Assembly (NCBI GenBank): GCA_005408345.1
Contig: SEMN01000405.1
Location: 186,001-250,000 of the forward strand
Direction of reading: 5' to 3'
Source of the DNA: Macquaria australasica
Taxonomy: Eukaryota; Chordata; Actinopteri; Centrarchiformes; Percichthyidae
Length of the DNA: 64,000 nucleotides
Positions within the stretch are counted from its first letter, which is position 1. The number at the start of each line of letters is the position of its first letter. The notes beneath the pieces were generated by a model. It was not told the origin of the DNA and ran no database searches. It worked only from the letters and a program-made list of their open reading frames with translations. This document shows positions 46,171 through 55,707 of the stretch, in pieces. Both the position numbers and the translations under genes were made by a program.

Positions 46171-49007
46171 CTCCTTATGCCACTAAGTGGCATTCGCCCA
46201 AATAACTACTGTCAAGAAAAGTGTGTCCTTTCTCCTGCCACACCACTAATTGTCTAGTTGTTGACTCAGGTTTTGTACCCCTTTCTTTTTCACGTGTCTG
46301 CACTTGGTGCTTCTTCTGCGTAATCTGAAATGTAACCAAATAATCTATGCTAACAGCTCTACTTACTAGCTTTCTGGAGCTTTCAGCTGCATCTCACATC
46401 TTTATCAACCAATGGACCTTGCTCAGGTGTCATCGTGTGACCTTAGTGTGGTGCTTTGCTCACGTAATAACAAGAGGTCATATATGAAATGAGCCAGTTT
46501 CCCATTCCCTTCATTGATCTACCATTACTGTGTTTATTTCACTCAATTCTCTTGGTCTTTCCTGTTTGTTTCTCATTGTTCTGTTTTTCTAAATGTTTTT
46601 TTCTTCTCTCTTCCTCTCCACATCTCTTTCTCCTCCACTGACCCAGAGTTATCCCTGCTCTGACCTGATCCGATCTGTTCTACCCAGCGGACCATGTACA
46701 TGCGTCATTTGTGTATGTGTGTGTATGCGTTTGCTTAAGTAATTGTGTGTGTCTCACTGTGTGATGTATTCTGGGCCACCCCCCCCAGGCTGCAGCAGTA
46801 ATACTATATGACTCTGTACTCTGTGATCACCAGACAGATCACACAGCATTACTAGCAATTGCATGTTAATGCACACACACACACACACAAAGAGGCAGAA
46901 CCATTCAAAGACCACACAGCAGCCGACAGAAACACAGTGTCATAGAACAATAATAATGGTAGTTAGAAGTTTATTTTAGACTGGTTAAGTAAGGTGGGTA
47001 AGGTTTCATCAAGCTGACAATGCAAGCCTTTCCTCAGTTGATATTCCTCTGTAATTTGTTTAGAAGTGGTTGATGTTGTCGGTGGTCCTTGGTCAGATTT
47101 TGACTTTGCAAAGATTAGCAATATTCTAATTAATAACTAGTAGTGATGGTGGCAGCAGTAACTACTGCAGAAGTAGGAGGAACTAAACCTCTCGCAAGAT
47201 TTCAGAGCGAGACTTTTCCTTGAGTCTCTGTATGGATCCTTTCCATAATGTTGTCAGACACTTAGAATAACAGTCTGAGCCTGTCAGTGGCAAAAACAAG
47301 AACATTTAGTGGACGGACTTTTCAATTGCCCCAAAGGATTACGTGCTTCTGGTAGGCTCTCCATCTTCTTCATTCCCCCAAACTTTCTTAGCATCCAAAT
47401 GTGCATTTCTAGCAAGACATGTACCTCTAATTCTAATTCTACCTCATTATTGGCAAATTAAATCAAGTGTTAAGCTGTCAGTAGCCCAGGAAAGGCAGGT
47501 ACAATGAAGCAAAGTGAAACCTTCATGTTGCACTTCAGGGCTAAGAATTGACAGTATGAACACCATTGTAAACACAAAAGATTACACCAGCTTTACAAAG
47601 TGTACACTTCCCTCAGGTACAGCAGTTAATTAAAAGCTGTAAATGTTTAAAAAGTAACAGTAAGAAGCTTTGAATGAAGCACATTAAGAGTGTGACATTT
47701 AGAACACACGTTTTCCCTCAATCTCAGAGACAACTTTGGGTCTATTTCCAGCACTTCTTTTCAGCTAAGTGTATTTTACTGGAATCAGAATCATAGCCAG
47801 CAGCTGATCTGCAGGCTCTGCCTGTGTCTTTACTTTAATCTCCATTTAATGTTGAAAGCACGGCGATAAAACCTGCTGCCAAGAGACACAGACCTAACTA
47901 CAGGATCAAGGACAGAGATGTTTAGCTAAGGCCTGGCACACACTGACAGATGTCTTAGGGGCTGCTTTCACTGAAAATTATTTACAATGTAAGTGTGCTG
48001 TCAGAGATACTGAGCTGAAGTTGAAGAAATCCCTGTTTGCAACATGTGAAATCAATGGATTCTTTACTACAGCAAATGTTGCTGCTAAAATAAAGTACCA
48101 TGACATAGAAAATCTCACACAAATCTGTTTTCTTTTGCAGCTAGTCAGATGTCAACATACACACAGATACACACACACACATATTCATGCATGCACACGC
48201 ACACAAATCTTATCGTAAGTCATGAGCATTGGCCTGGAACGGCCAGAGAATTGGCCCTAAGCTCTGTGTGTATGTGTGTAGAAATGGAGAGAAAAGAGGC
48301 AGACAGAAAGAGTCAAAGATCTCAATGTGGATGAATGTAGAGAGGACAGCGAGAGAGAGGCTGAATGAGGAAAGAAAGTAATAAGAATCAGAGAGGTATT
48401 CTGGCTTCCTGAACAGGATGAGATAAATTGGCCTCACAGCAGTTGGCATATGCAGCATCCAGTTGACACACACACTTACAAATACACACATTCATTCATG
48501 CTTATATTGCATCCCTGAGTAAGTCTAACCCCATATACTTTGCTTCCCTGCTCATTCCTGTAAATTATCTGATAATGACCCAGAAACAACACAGGGATAT
48601 AATGGAAGGTAAGAATTGAGTAGCATGTGGAGATTTAGCCGCCTTTTTAGGTAAACATAAAACTTCATGAAGTCATAGTGTATAGTAAGAACAGGGTTTT
48701 TCAGTATGGTATCATAATACTGGTCATGGTTTGCCTATTGCCACTTATCTACTGCGCTATGTAAATTCTGACTGATGACATAATACATCTCTTTGAACAT
48801 ATTTGCATATTTTGTTTTCCCTTGGAGCATGATATGTACCCACATCTTGTCTATTTTGTCTCATCCTGTTTCTCTCGTCTATTTTTATCCTCTACAACAT
48901 GATTCCCTTCCAGACTTTAGGTACCTGGGATTTGTTGTTTTGTCACCTTGGCATCTGCACTATTTGATATGTAATGCAAAATCTGTATTGAGTTATTCTA
49001 TATTTTC
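46171..49007. other. Unassigned intronic DNA
   Basis: Short CA runs at 46873-46889 and 48170-48182. No exon or clear mobile element recognised. Confidence 0.5.
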
Positions 49008-49206
49008 AGGGCTGTTTCTAGCTTTTTGGGGACCCAATGGATAATGTTGTTTCGAGGCCCCTTTTGTGAAATATATATATATTATTTTTTGATCATAGAG
49101 GTGCTTTCACTCAACACATGAGGTGCTTGGCTACCAAGAGAGACCGGTCATTTTAATTTCTAAAAGAAAAAAAAAAAACCTGGTGGCTTCGGGGGCCCTA
49201 TGCAAC
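49008..49206. repeat. Putative interspersed repeat
   Basis: cagggctgtttctagctttt through tcgaggccccttttgtgaaa to tggtggcttcgggggcccta. Resembles a teleost interspersed repeat from memory. A short (TA) run (49072-49081) and a 14-A run (49169-49180 area) lie inside. Confidence 0.4.
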
Positions 49207-50634
49207 ATAGTAGTCTGCATATAGCTGTATATTTTGTTCCAGGGGTTAAAATACATAGATTAATTTGGCTACCTCTCCTGATAAATTTCTAATCTTTTGG
49301 GAAAGAGGACTACAAAAGCATTGAACCGTATTTTCTTTTCATCGTCCTGCATATTTTTTTTATACATGTTCCATTGGGATTTTGGACAATAGATCAGAAT
49401 AAAAATTTTAACTTTATATGTTCTAATACTTATTCCATCCTTTCAGCTCTTGCTGTCTTCAATAAAGCACAGTAAAGCTCTGCATGCAGGAGAGTAAGTA
49501 CAATCTAAGAGATGTTCCAATGTGACAACTCAACATGGGAGCCAACAGAAACTATTTCCTTAACAGTACTGTATTATAGCTGTGATACCCCATGTTATCT
49601 TCCTCCACAGGACAGTAGATGAAGGGAACAGAGGAGATGTGGTTCTGAATTATTCCTTGACAAATGAAGCCATGCCTTTTCATATAAACTCTACTACTAA
49701 GAGGTTGCTATACATCTGAACTGGGGCACAAAGTGCAAGATGAAAAAGACCCTGACTTTGGTTCTGGGATTCAAAATGTAAGAGATATGGAACGCTAAAT
49801 GCAAGACAGCATACTCTAAAGGGAATTGTTCAAGGCGTATCCACTTTCACTTTATGCTGCTGATGGCACATCACATTATGTCTGACTAGAAAATCAGTCA
49901 GTGTGTGTGTTTTCATGTGCGTGTGTGTATGTGAGGGCAAGCACTGCCAAACAGCACCCAAATGTGTGAAGCAAAGGCAGGGTGCATGTTAAAGTTTGTG
50001 TGTGTGTCATAGAAAATAAGCACAGTATGTTATCATTGCTCAGGGACACCAACATGCATATTGCACATGGCAAAACAACAAAACACAAGCAGGGATGTGC
50101 ACACAATCAAAGAGACTGCAGCCCTCCCCCACACACACTCACACACACAATACAAAAGTGCAGATGGAAGTCAGCTAAAACTCCTAATAGCAAAGTGCAG
50201 ATATTACTGCCGAGTCAAAGTCAAAAGCCACTGATGCTTGAAACAATGTATGTTCAATTCAAATAGATTTGTATTGTGCATTCAAGGAAACTTTAAAAGT
50301 GCTGTAGTAATGATGAATGATGTATTGCTGAGTCTAGGCATCTGTCAAAATAATGGATGCTCTGGAGTCACAGAGATCTATGGCATATTAAAAGCAGGCA
50401 GAATACATGCCTGCCATGGTTTAAGTCCACTCTGCTTTTTTGATTATGTCAGTTTACCCAAAACCACTCTGGGAGGTGCCATGCACATACAATTAATCAA
50501 TTCTGCAAAATCAGAACGATTGAATTGATACCCAAGTACTGTTTACATATACTGTCTGTGTGTGCCTGACCCAATGTACACCTAGTACCTTTCTGATTTA
50601 CATGTTTGTACTGCCAAACAGTAGCTGACAGACC
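49207..50634. other. Unassigned intronic DNA
   Basis: Short GT/CA runs near 49900-49931 and 50129-50149; no gene. Confidence 0.5.
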
Positions 50635-50702
50635 CCATCCTATCCTATCTGTATTGTCTGAACCCATTCATCCCATCCCAACCCATCATATCCTGTCATA
50701 TA

Positions 50703-51765
50703 GAACAAAGAAAAATATTCTCTACTGCTATTGATAATGCCTCTACTTCTCATCCCACTTGTGGTGTGCCACAGGGCTCAATTCTAGGTCCACTACTGTT
50801 CTCTGTTTACTGCTTCCTCTTGGGGACATCATTCGCAAATATAATATACATTTTCATTTTTACGCGGGCGACACCTGGAGAAAATCACAATCTTGTAACT
50901 GTCATTAACTGTCTTGACCAGGTGCAGTGCTGGATGTCCCGCAATAGACCCTTTTCACGGCAGACATTTTGACTTGTCAAAGCAGTATAAGCACAGGTGT
51001 AAATAATAAAATGAATATGACTCCATTCCAATAAGTGTCCCAGTAAGCCATGTCAGTGAATGACCATGTGCAACATCAGAGTCCTGGAACTGGCTTACCT
51101 AAATGGGATGCAGCCATCATTAATGGTATTATTTGCACCTGTGTTTTTCCTGCTTTGACAAGTCAAAATGTCTGCCATGAAAAGGGTCTATTTCATGCAG
51201 CTAAATGACAATAAAGGTCATAATATTTGGTCCCCCCAAGTCTATTCATGGCAACCGTAACAACCTTGGCATTCTGTCAATAAATGTTACCTGGGAGCTA
51301 CCTATTTGACTCTGATCTCAGTTTTGATGCTCAAGTCAACAAGGTTGTGCAGTCGTCTTTGTTCCGCTTAAAAAAACACTCAAAAATTCATCTCCTGACC
51401 TGAAGAAACTTATCCATGCTTTTACTTCCTTCCGTTCGGACTACTGTAACTCCATTTATTCATGTTTAAGCCAGACTTCTCTCTTTGGATTGCAGTTAGT
51501 CCAGAATGTGGCAGCGAGGATCTTCACAAATTCAAGGAAGCGTGACCACATCACCCCTATTTTAGCCTCCCTTCACTGGCTACCAGATAATTTCAGAATT
51601 AATTTTAAAATAATTACTTTTAAGGTTACATTAAACCCCAAAATACATCTGTGAACTCCTGACCCCTTATGAGCAAGACCACAGCCTGAGGTCCTCTGGT
51701 GAGGGTCTCCTGGCTGTTTCTAGGTTCAGATTAGTAACTAGAGGTGACAGAGACTAATGATTTAA
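50703..51765 (+). pseudogene. L2-like LINE reverse transcriptase remnant, split by a MITE
   Basis: Starts in the reverse transcriptase: THPTCGVPQGSILGPLLFS-like (from about 50750), then a damaged YADD region (FHFY.R.DT) and VINCLDQVQCWMS. After the MITE (50947-51188) it continues with NFMQLNDNK-like sequence, SFRSDYCNSIYSCLSQT, LQLVQNVAARI, RDHITPILASLHWLP and LTPYEQDHSLRSSGEGLL. All are L2-type landmarks in order. Several stops and frameshifts; inactive. Named L2-like from motif memory. Confidence 0.8.
50945..51190. mobile_element. MITE family A, copy 3, with TA flanks (inside the L2-like LINE)
   Basis: Element 50947-51188 begins gacccttttcacggcagaca and its inverted end reads gacccttttcatggcagaca. 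The arms stay matched through ttttgacttgtcaaagcag to the cacaggtg region, about 50 bp with few mismatches. TA is present on each side. Best-preserved copy of the family; its internal section differs from copies 1, 2 and 4. Confidence 0.92.
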
Positions 51766-52128
51766 TCATCATCAGTCCCATTCTATCCGATCCTATCCTC
51801 CCCTATTGTGTTCATGCCCATTCAATGCTTTCTCACTTTATTGTATAGTATCCTGTCCTGTGCTGTCCCAACTCATCCCACCCCATCCCATCCTATCCTA
51901 TCATTCCATATCCTATTTTTCATCTGTATCCGTACAGGTAGACACCTTACATTATTTCTGGCCATAGGGATACATGATCTTCTCATATTGCAATTATATG
52001 CCAAAACACATTTTGATTTCTTAAATGTATACTTCAAATCAATTTTGTTTTCTTTTCCATGTTCTGTAATTCATGATATTTCTCCAACCACAATACTTGT
52101 AAATGTGACATATTTTGTCTTTGTGGGA

Positions 52129-52152
52129 CCATCCATCCATCTATCCATCCAT
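52129..52152. repeat. (ATCC)n tetranucleotide next to a splice donor
   Basis: Six imperfect units ending 13 bp downstream (minus-strand sense) of the donor at 52166/52165. Length changes here could influence splicing, though that is speculation. Confidence 0.85.
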
Positions 52153-52166
52153 GCACCATGTCCTAC

Positions 52167-52320
52167 CTGTGACTTTGAGTTGTGTTGTCCGCCGCACCAG
52201 TCTGGATCCATACTGTAACTCACAGGTGAAATTTCCCCCATCGCCCTCCTCCACCTCAGGAATCCAGATGTGTGTATTGTTAACTGTGATGGAGCTTCTC
52301 CATTCAACCCGCTCACACTC
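52167..52320 (-). CDS. il1rapl2: IL1RAPL-family exon: second half of Ig domain 2
   Basis: Next exon of the same gene: 51 codons plus one base (enters in phase 0, leaves in phase 1). It begins EC, continues with VEEGDGGNFTCEL, and ends LVRRTTQLKVT followed by G/gtagga. The first EC cysteine and the FTC cysteine complete the two Ig2 disulfides begun in the previous exon. D.GN.TC is the canonical Ig F-strand motif, and NNT and NFT are N-glycosylation sequons. The VRRTT.LKVT ending is diagnostic of IL1RAPL1/IL1RAPL2 against IL1RAP. DGGN and LVRRTT.LKVT lean towards IL1RAPL2. The acceptor on the minus strand is tctcctgtcag. The frame stays open across the whole exon with good codons, so this looks like a functional gene rather than a pseudogene. 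The Ig3, transmembrane and TIR exons were looked for further down the minus strand (lower coordinates) and not found. Confidence 0.93.
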
Positions 52321-52412
52321 CTGACAGGAGACACAGACTCATCAAGTTACAGTACACCAGTCTACAGAAGACTTAGGTATGGTTACTCTAATCTTTTTTG
52401 TGTGTATCTTAC
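52321..52412 (-). other. 92-bp intron between the two IL1RAPL exons
   Basis: The minus-strand sequence starts gtaagatac and ends tgtctcctgtcag, a standard GT-AG intron of 92 bp in phase 0 (between WYK and EC). This is a short, teleost-type intron in a gene whose other introns here must exceed 11 and 52 kb. It sits at the boundary that splits Ig2 in this receptor family. Confidence 0.9.
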
Positions 52413-52599
52413 CTTATACCAGGTCATCTGTGGTTGCTTGTATGGAGCCAAATAGTCTTCTATATCAGGACAGGTGATCATTTTGCTATGGGTTATCTCA
52501 GCTTTCTCCAGATGGCGGATTTTGCTGCTGAAGCATTTCCCCTCATCACTCTCCTCCACAGTCATCGACATGGACACTTTCATGCAGTATGTCGAGTTC
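52413..52599 (-). CDS. il1rapl2: IL1RAPL-family exon: end of Ig domain 1, first half of Ig domain 2
   Basis: Internal exon of an interleukin-1-receptor-accessory-protein-like gene. In this family the product is a single-pass synaptic adhesion receptor with three extracellular Ig domains and a cytoplasmic TIR domain. The exon encodes 62 whole codons after one phase-2 base. It opens with NSTYCMKVS, a family hallmark at the end of Ig1 that holds an N-glycosylation sequon. It then gives GKC, ITCPDIEDYL and finally TWYK, the core Ig tryptophan. Read on the minus strand, the acceptor is ctgctcag with a pyrimidine-rich approach and the donor is AAG/gtaaga. The two cysteines (GKC, ITC) are the partners expected for the double disulfide of Ig2. 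Paralogue choice is tentative: MKVSMS and CPD recall IL1RAPL2, while DIEDYL.P recalls IL1RAPL1. Family certain, symbol about even odds. The long plus-strand frame over this exon is an antisense shadow. Confidence 0.93.
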
Positions 52600-52607
52600 C
52601 TGAGCAG

Positions 52608-53704
52608 ATTAAAAACACAACATTGGAAAAATGTTTTCATCACGTTCCTCTACTGATATTAACAGCCTTTCAAACTTTGCAACATGCAGAGTTCCTGAGA
52701 AAAGAGGTGCATAAAAAGTGAATGAAAAATCACCAATAAAATCTCAAGTTCCAGTTGTGGATGTGAACCACTCACCATCACAAAAATAATACGTATATGC
52801 AGTCTGTATTTCTAAAGCAAGTCAGCACCCTCAAATGAATCTGAGTGGATTTGTTTTGAGCAAATGTCTTTCATTCATCCAAGAGTTAATGACAACAGTG
52901 ACATGAGTCATTCCTCCATTTGCCCAACACTGGACTCTGTGTGAAACAGCGTAAAAGCTGTTTTCATGGCGAAAGTATTGGGTAGACAATTTGGCAATGT
53001 TGTGGGTATTTTGGTGAAATTATAGTCCCTCTGACATCTGAGAGTTTCTTTTACAACATTGAAGAAATTGACATCCAGAAGAAATTACAGGTTGTACAAC
53101 CTCTAACACACACAAACAAAACATTTCATAGCAAATGAAACAACGTAAAGGCACAACTTTAGGCAATGTTGAGGCAGTGGTGTATTCCTGTAATTGCATG
53201 TAACCTATTTTGTCCATACAGGCTTCTGTTGAAGGATCAGTCTTCATCCCAGTTGAGTTTTAAAATGTCAGGATGTCTCTATCATGACAAAGAGTAAATG
53301 TTGGTATTTGTTGTTTCTTTTAAATGGCCAGTAGATTTGTAACTTTAAGAAACAAAATCAGTCCTTATCATTACTCAAGTCTATTGTCAATCAAAAGTAC
53401 AAAGTAGACTAACAGTGCTCTCTTCCTTTGTAAAGAAAATTACAATTAATCAGTCAACTCACATGGCAATTGAAGCTTAGCACAGACAGGTGGGGCTTGA
53501 AAAAATGCTATTTAATATCAAGCAGCAGTGGTAGCAGCAGTGATTTCAAACTGAGCAGGACAGCAGCAGCATGGCCGAGCAACAGAGTGTGCAGTGCAAT
53601 GTCGCCTCAAACTGTCTGCTTTTCAAACGGTGTGTTGAAAATATGCTGCACTGAGCAGTACAACGTGTTTGCCTGTTGTCTGTCCGAGCCATTTTAGCTC
53701 CATA
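52608..53704. other. Intronic DNA upstream of the exon
   Basis: No exon or element recognised. gcagcag-type words at 53521-53571 are short-range low complexity. Confidence 0.5.
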
Positions 53705-53865
53705 GGCCTTTTTTTTCCACACCAGGCCTTTTCCTACCATGACATGTAGGAAAAACACAGGTGATACTAATAACATTAACAATGGCTCTGGTCTGTTCAA
53801 GTGTCCAAGCAAGCCATGACAGCCATCATTAATTGCATTATTTACACCTGTGCTTAAAAAGGCCT
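53705..53865. mobile_element. MITE family A, copy 4
   Basis: Left end tta-proximal ggcctttttttt, then ggaaaaacacaggtg-like sequence (53748-53763), cattaacaatggctctggtc, caagtgtccaagcaagcc, catcattaattgcattattt, acacctgtgctt and right end aaaaaggcc. Shorter than copy 3 through a right-arm deletion. Confidence 0.85.
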
Positions 53866-54174
53866 TATAGGCTCAAACTGCCTTGGCAAGAGAGATCTTC
53901 TGGTATTAAAAGTGAAAAAGCTGTAAGTTTCAGCTTTAGAGCCCTCATGTTCTCCTTTATAATGCTAGTTGTAGATTTACTCTATGCAAGCCTTTGACAG
54001 AGCTCTCTTTCAGAGCCACTGTGATGAACAATGATGATATACTTACTAATACAGTCCAACTCCATACTATATGCTAATGCTAATTATACACTAAGCAAAT
54101 GTTGTCAAAATGTTCACAGAACAAAGACTAGCTAGTAGCTCAATTTAGCATAGGATGAATTATTTTTGGTACGT
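53866..54174. other. Unassigned intronic DNA
   Basis: No gene or element recognised. Confidence 0.5.
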
Positions 54175-54720
54175 GGTCCCTGACATAAATGAAAAGCTAC
54201 ATGAATCTATGTTTTTTGTTGACAATGGATTAACTGACTATGTGTAATGTGAAAGGGACGAACACACAGAATTATCACCCGACTCTGCAGTTCCTGTTAG
54301 CTCTACAGAGCATTTTAGCATCTTTCAGTTATTTGTTTCGCGTTTACAGAGCACAACTTTACTGGTTGGGTTCACTCTTACCGCCCTCATTCATTTCTTT
54401 TCCAGTCGTAGCAGGCAGCTGTTTTTTTTGTGAACAAGCTCTAAAAAAGCACCCCACTGTAAGCTACCTGCCCAGGACCAAACAGCAGACAGACAAGTTA
54501 GCAACTAACAGCTAGCCGGTGGACATAGCGGAGCATTTAGCAGCTACAGAGCTAGATATTTCCCTCAGGAATTAGTGGAGACCATAACACAGATTAAAGG
54601 AGAGTGAATATTTGACTTACATTCATCAGGGACCCAGAGACACAACTCCAAATAAATGCTAATGTTAGCTGGATGTGTAAACTGTTTGCTAACATGTTCA
54701 CCATAATAACTTTATGAGGC
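54175..54720 (+). repeat. Dispersed repeat family B, copy 4
   Basis: acagaattatcacccgactc, tgcagttcctgttagctcta, gagcattttagcatctttca, ttccctcaggaattagtgga, tttgctaacatgttcaccat, collinear with copy 3. Confidence 0.85.
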
Positions 54721-55171
54721 GATATTATGTCAGTACTTTACAGTTTAATGCTACTTAAATAAATAATACATAATACAATTTTGTTATTTTTGGGACAGAT
54801 ACCGTGTTTCTCTGGCTTGTGTTTGTTTGCACACCTGATACAATTAAGGTGCAGCTCTTAATTGGACCAGGTGTGCAAAAACAGAGCCGAAGCAATAATT
54901 TATAAGGCAGGTAGGCTCTATGGACTGTGCTGAGAAAATGAGAGTTGTTATTTTTATTGGTGCTATATGTTGGAGGTTAGAGCTCCTAAAGTCAGCAAGA
55001 TATCACACTACATCCTGCTGTTATGATGCTACACGTGTGACCAAGCCAAATCATCCAATGAAATAAAAAGTACACATTTTGTTCAATGTTTGTTGTTATG
55101 TTTATTATGCAAAGAGTTTTTAATATCATCTTGGATTTGAACTCTTGAAATCTGCTCAAGGTGATTGTAAT

Positions 55172-55173
<2 letters not shown>
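54721..55173. other. Unassigned intronic DNA
   Basis: AT-rich, no gene recognised. Confidence 0.5.

Positions 55174-55204
<31 letters not shown>
55174..55204. repeat. (GT)n microsatellite
   Basis: About 15 GT units. Confidence 0.95.
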
Positions 55205-55206
<2 letters not shown>

Positions 55207-55271
55207 TGCTGTTTAGGCTTTGTTGTGTGTGTGTTCTCCCAAGTTCACCTCCAGACAAAAGACCACATTGA

Positions 55272-55273
<2 letters not shown>

Positions 55274-55350
<77 letters not shown>
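55274..55350. repeat. Compound (CT)n(CA)n microsatellite
   Basis: About 15 CT units (55274-55304) continuous with 23 CA units (55305-55350). Confidence 0.96.
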
Positions 55351-55351
<1 letters not shown>

Positions 55352-55628
55352 CATTGATGGGATAAGTGGTTTAGATCCACTTAGATGAGAGGTTGTGGTT
55401 AGGGGACAATGGGTGAGTCCTGTGTGTGTGTCTTACAGGGGACACAGGGATTTTTTTAGTCATTGACCTAACCAAGACCACTGAGCATTGAACTAGAGGC
55501 CTAGAAAGCCTTTTATCATCCATCCATCTCTCAGTTTCTCTCCTCAGCATCAATCCATCTCCAGCCTACAGCATCTTGTTTTCTCCTCCAGTGATTCAGT
55601 TACCTTTTTCCTGTATGCTCCTGTATGG

Positions 55629-55662
55629 CTCTCTCTCTCTCTCTCTCTCTCTCACTCACTCA

Positions 55663-55706
<44 letters not shown>
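55629..55706. repeat. Compound (CT)n(CACT)n(CA)n microsatellite
   Basis: CT array, four cact units, then about 20 CA units. Same architecture as the array 300 bp upstream. Confidence 0.96.

Positions 55707-55707
<1 letters not shown>

Larger units (their letters stand above)
50635..51915. repeat. Imperfect (ATCCY)n pentanucleotide array, split by a LINE
   Basis: Left block about 50635-50700 (ccatcctatcctatctgtat, catcccatcccaacccatc). Right block about 51776-51915 (gatcctatcctcccc, ccccatcccatcctatccta). The same unusual pentamer on both sides of the LINE suggests the LINE landed inside one array, or that both ends expanded later. Confidence 0.7.
1..52166 (-). other. Inferred downstream intron of the IL1RAPL gene
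   Basis: No further exon of the gene (Ig3, transmembrane or TIR) was recognised on the minus strand here. IL1RAPL genes are known for introns of tens to hundreds of kilobases, so this whole stretch is most simply the intron after the exon ending at 52167. It holds only repeats, transposon remnants and unassigned DNA. That this is intron is inference, not shown directly by the sequence. Confidence 0.7.

Noticed and set aside
1..52166. Search for IL1RAPL Ig3, transmembrane and TIR exons on the minus strand
   Set aside because: No WMKGE, YDAYLSY, FIPDRDLIP or RRGWSIFELE-type motifs could be found by eye; a profile search would be more sensitive.
52398..52721. 107-codon plus-strand frame over the Ig exon
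   Set aside because: Antisense shadow of the minus-strand IL1RAPL exon; no domain of its own.
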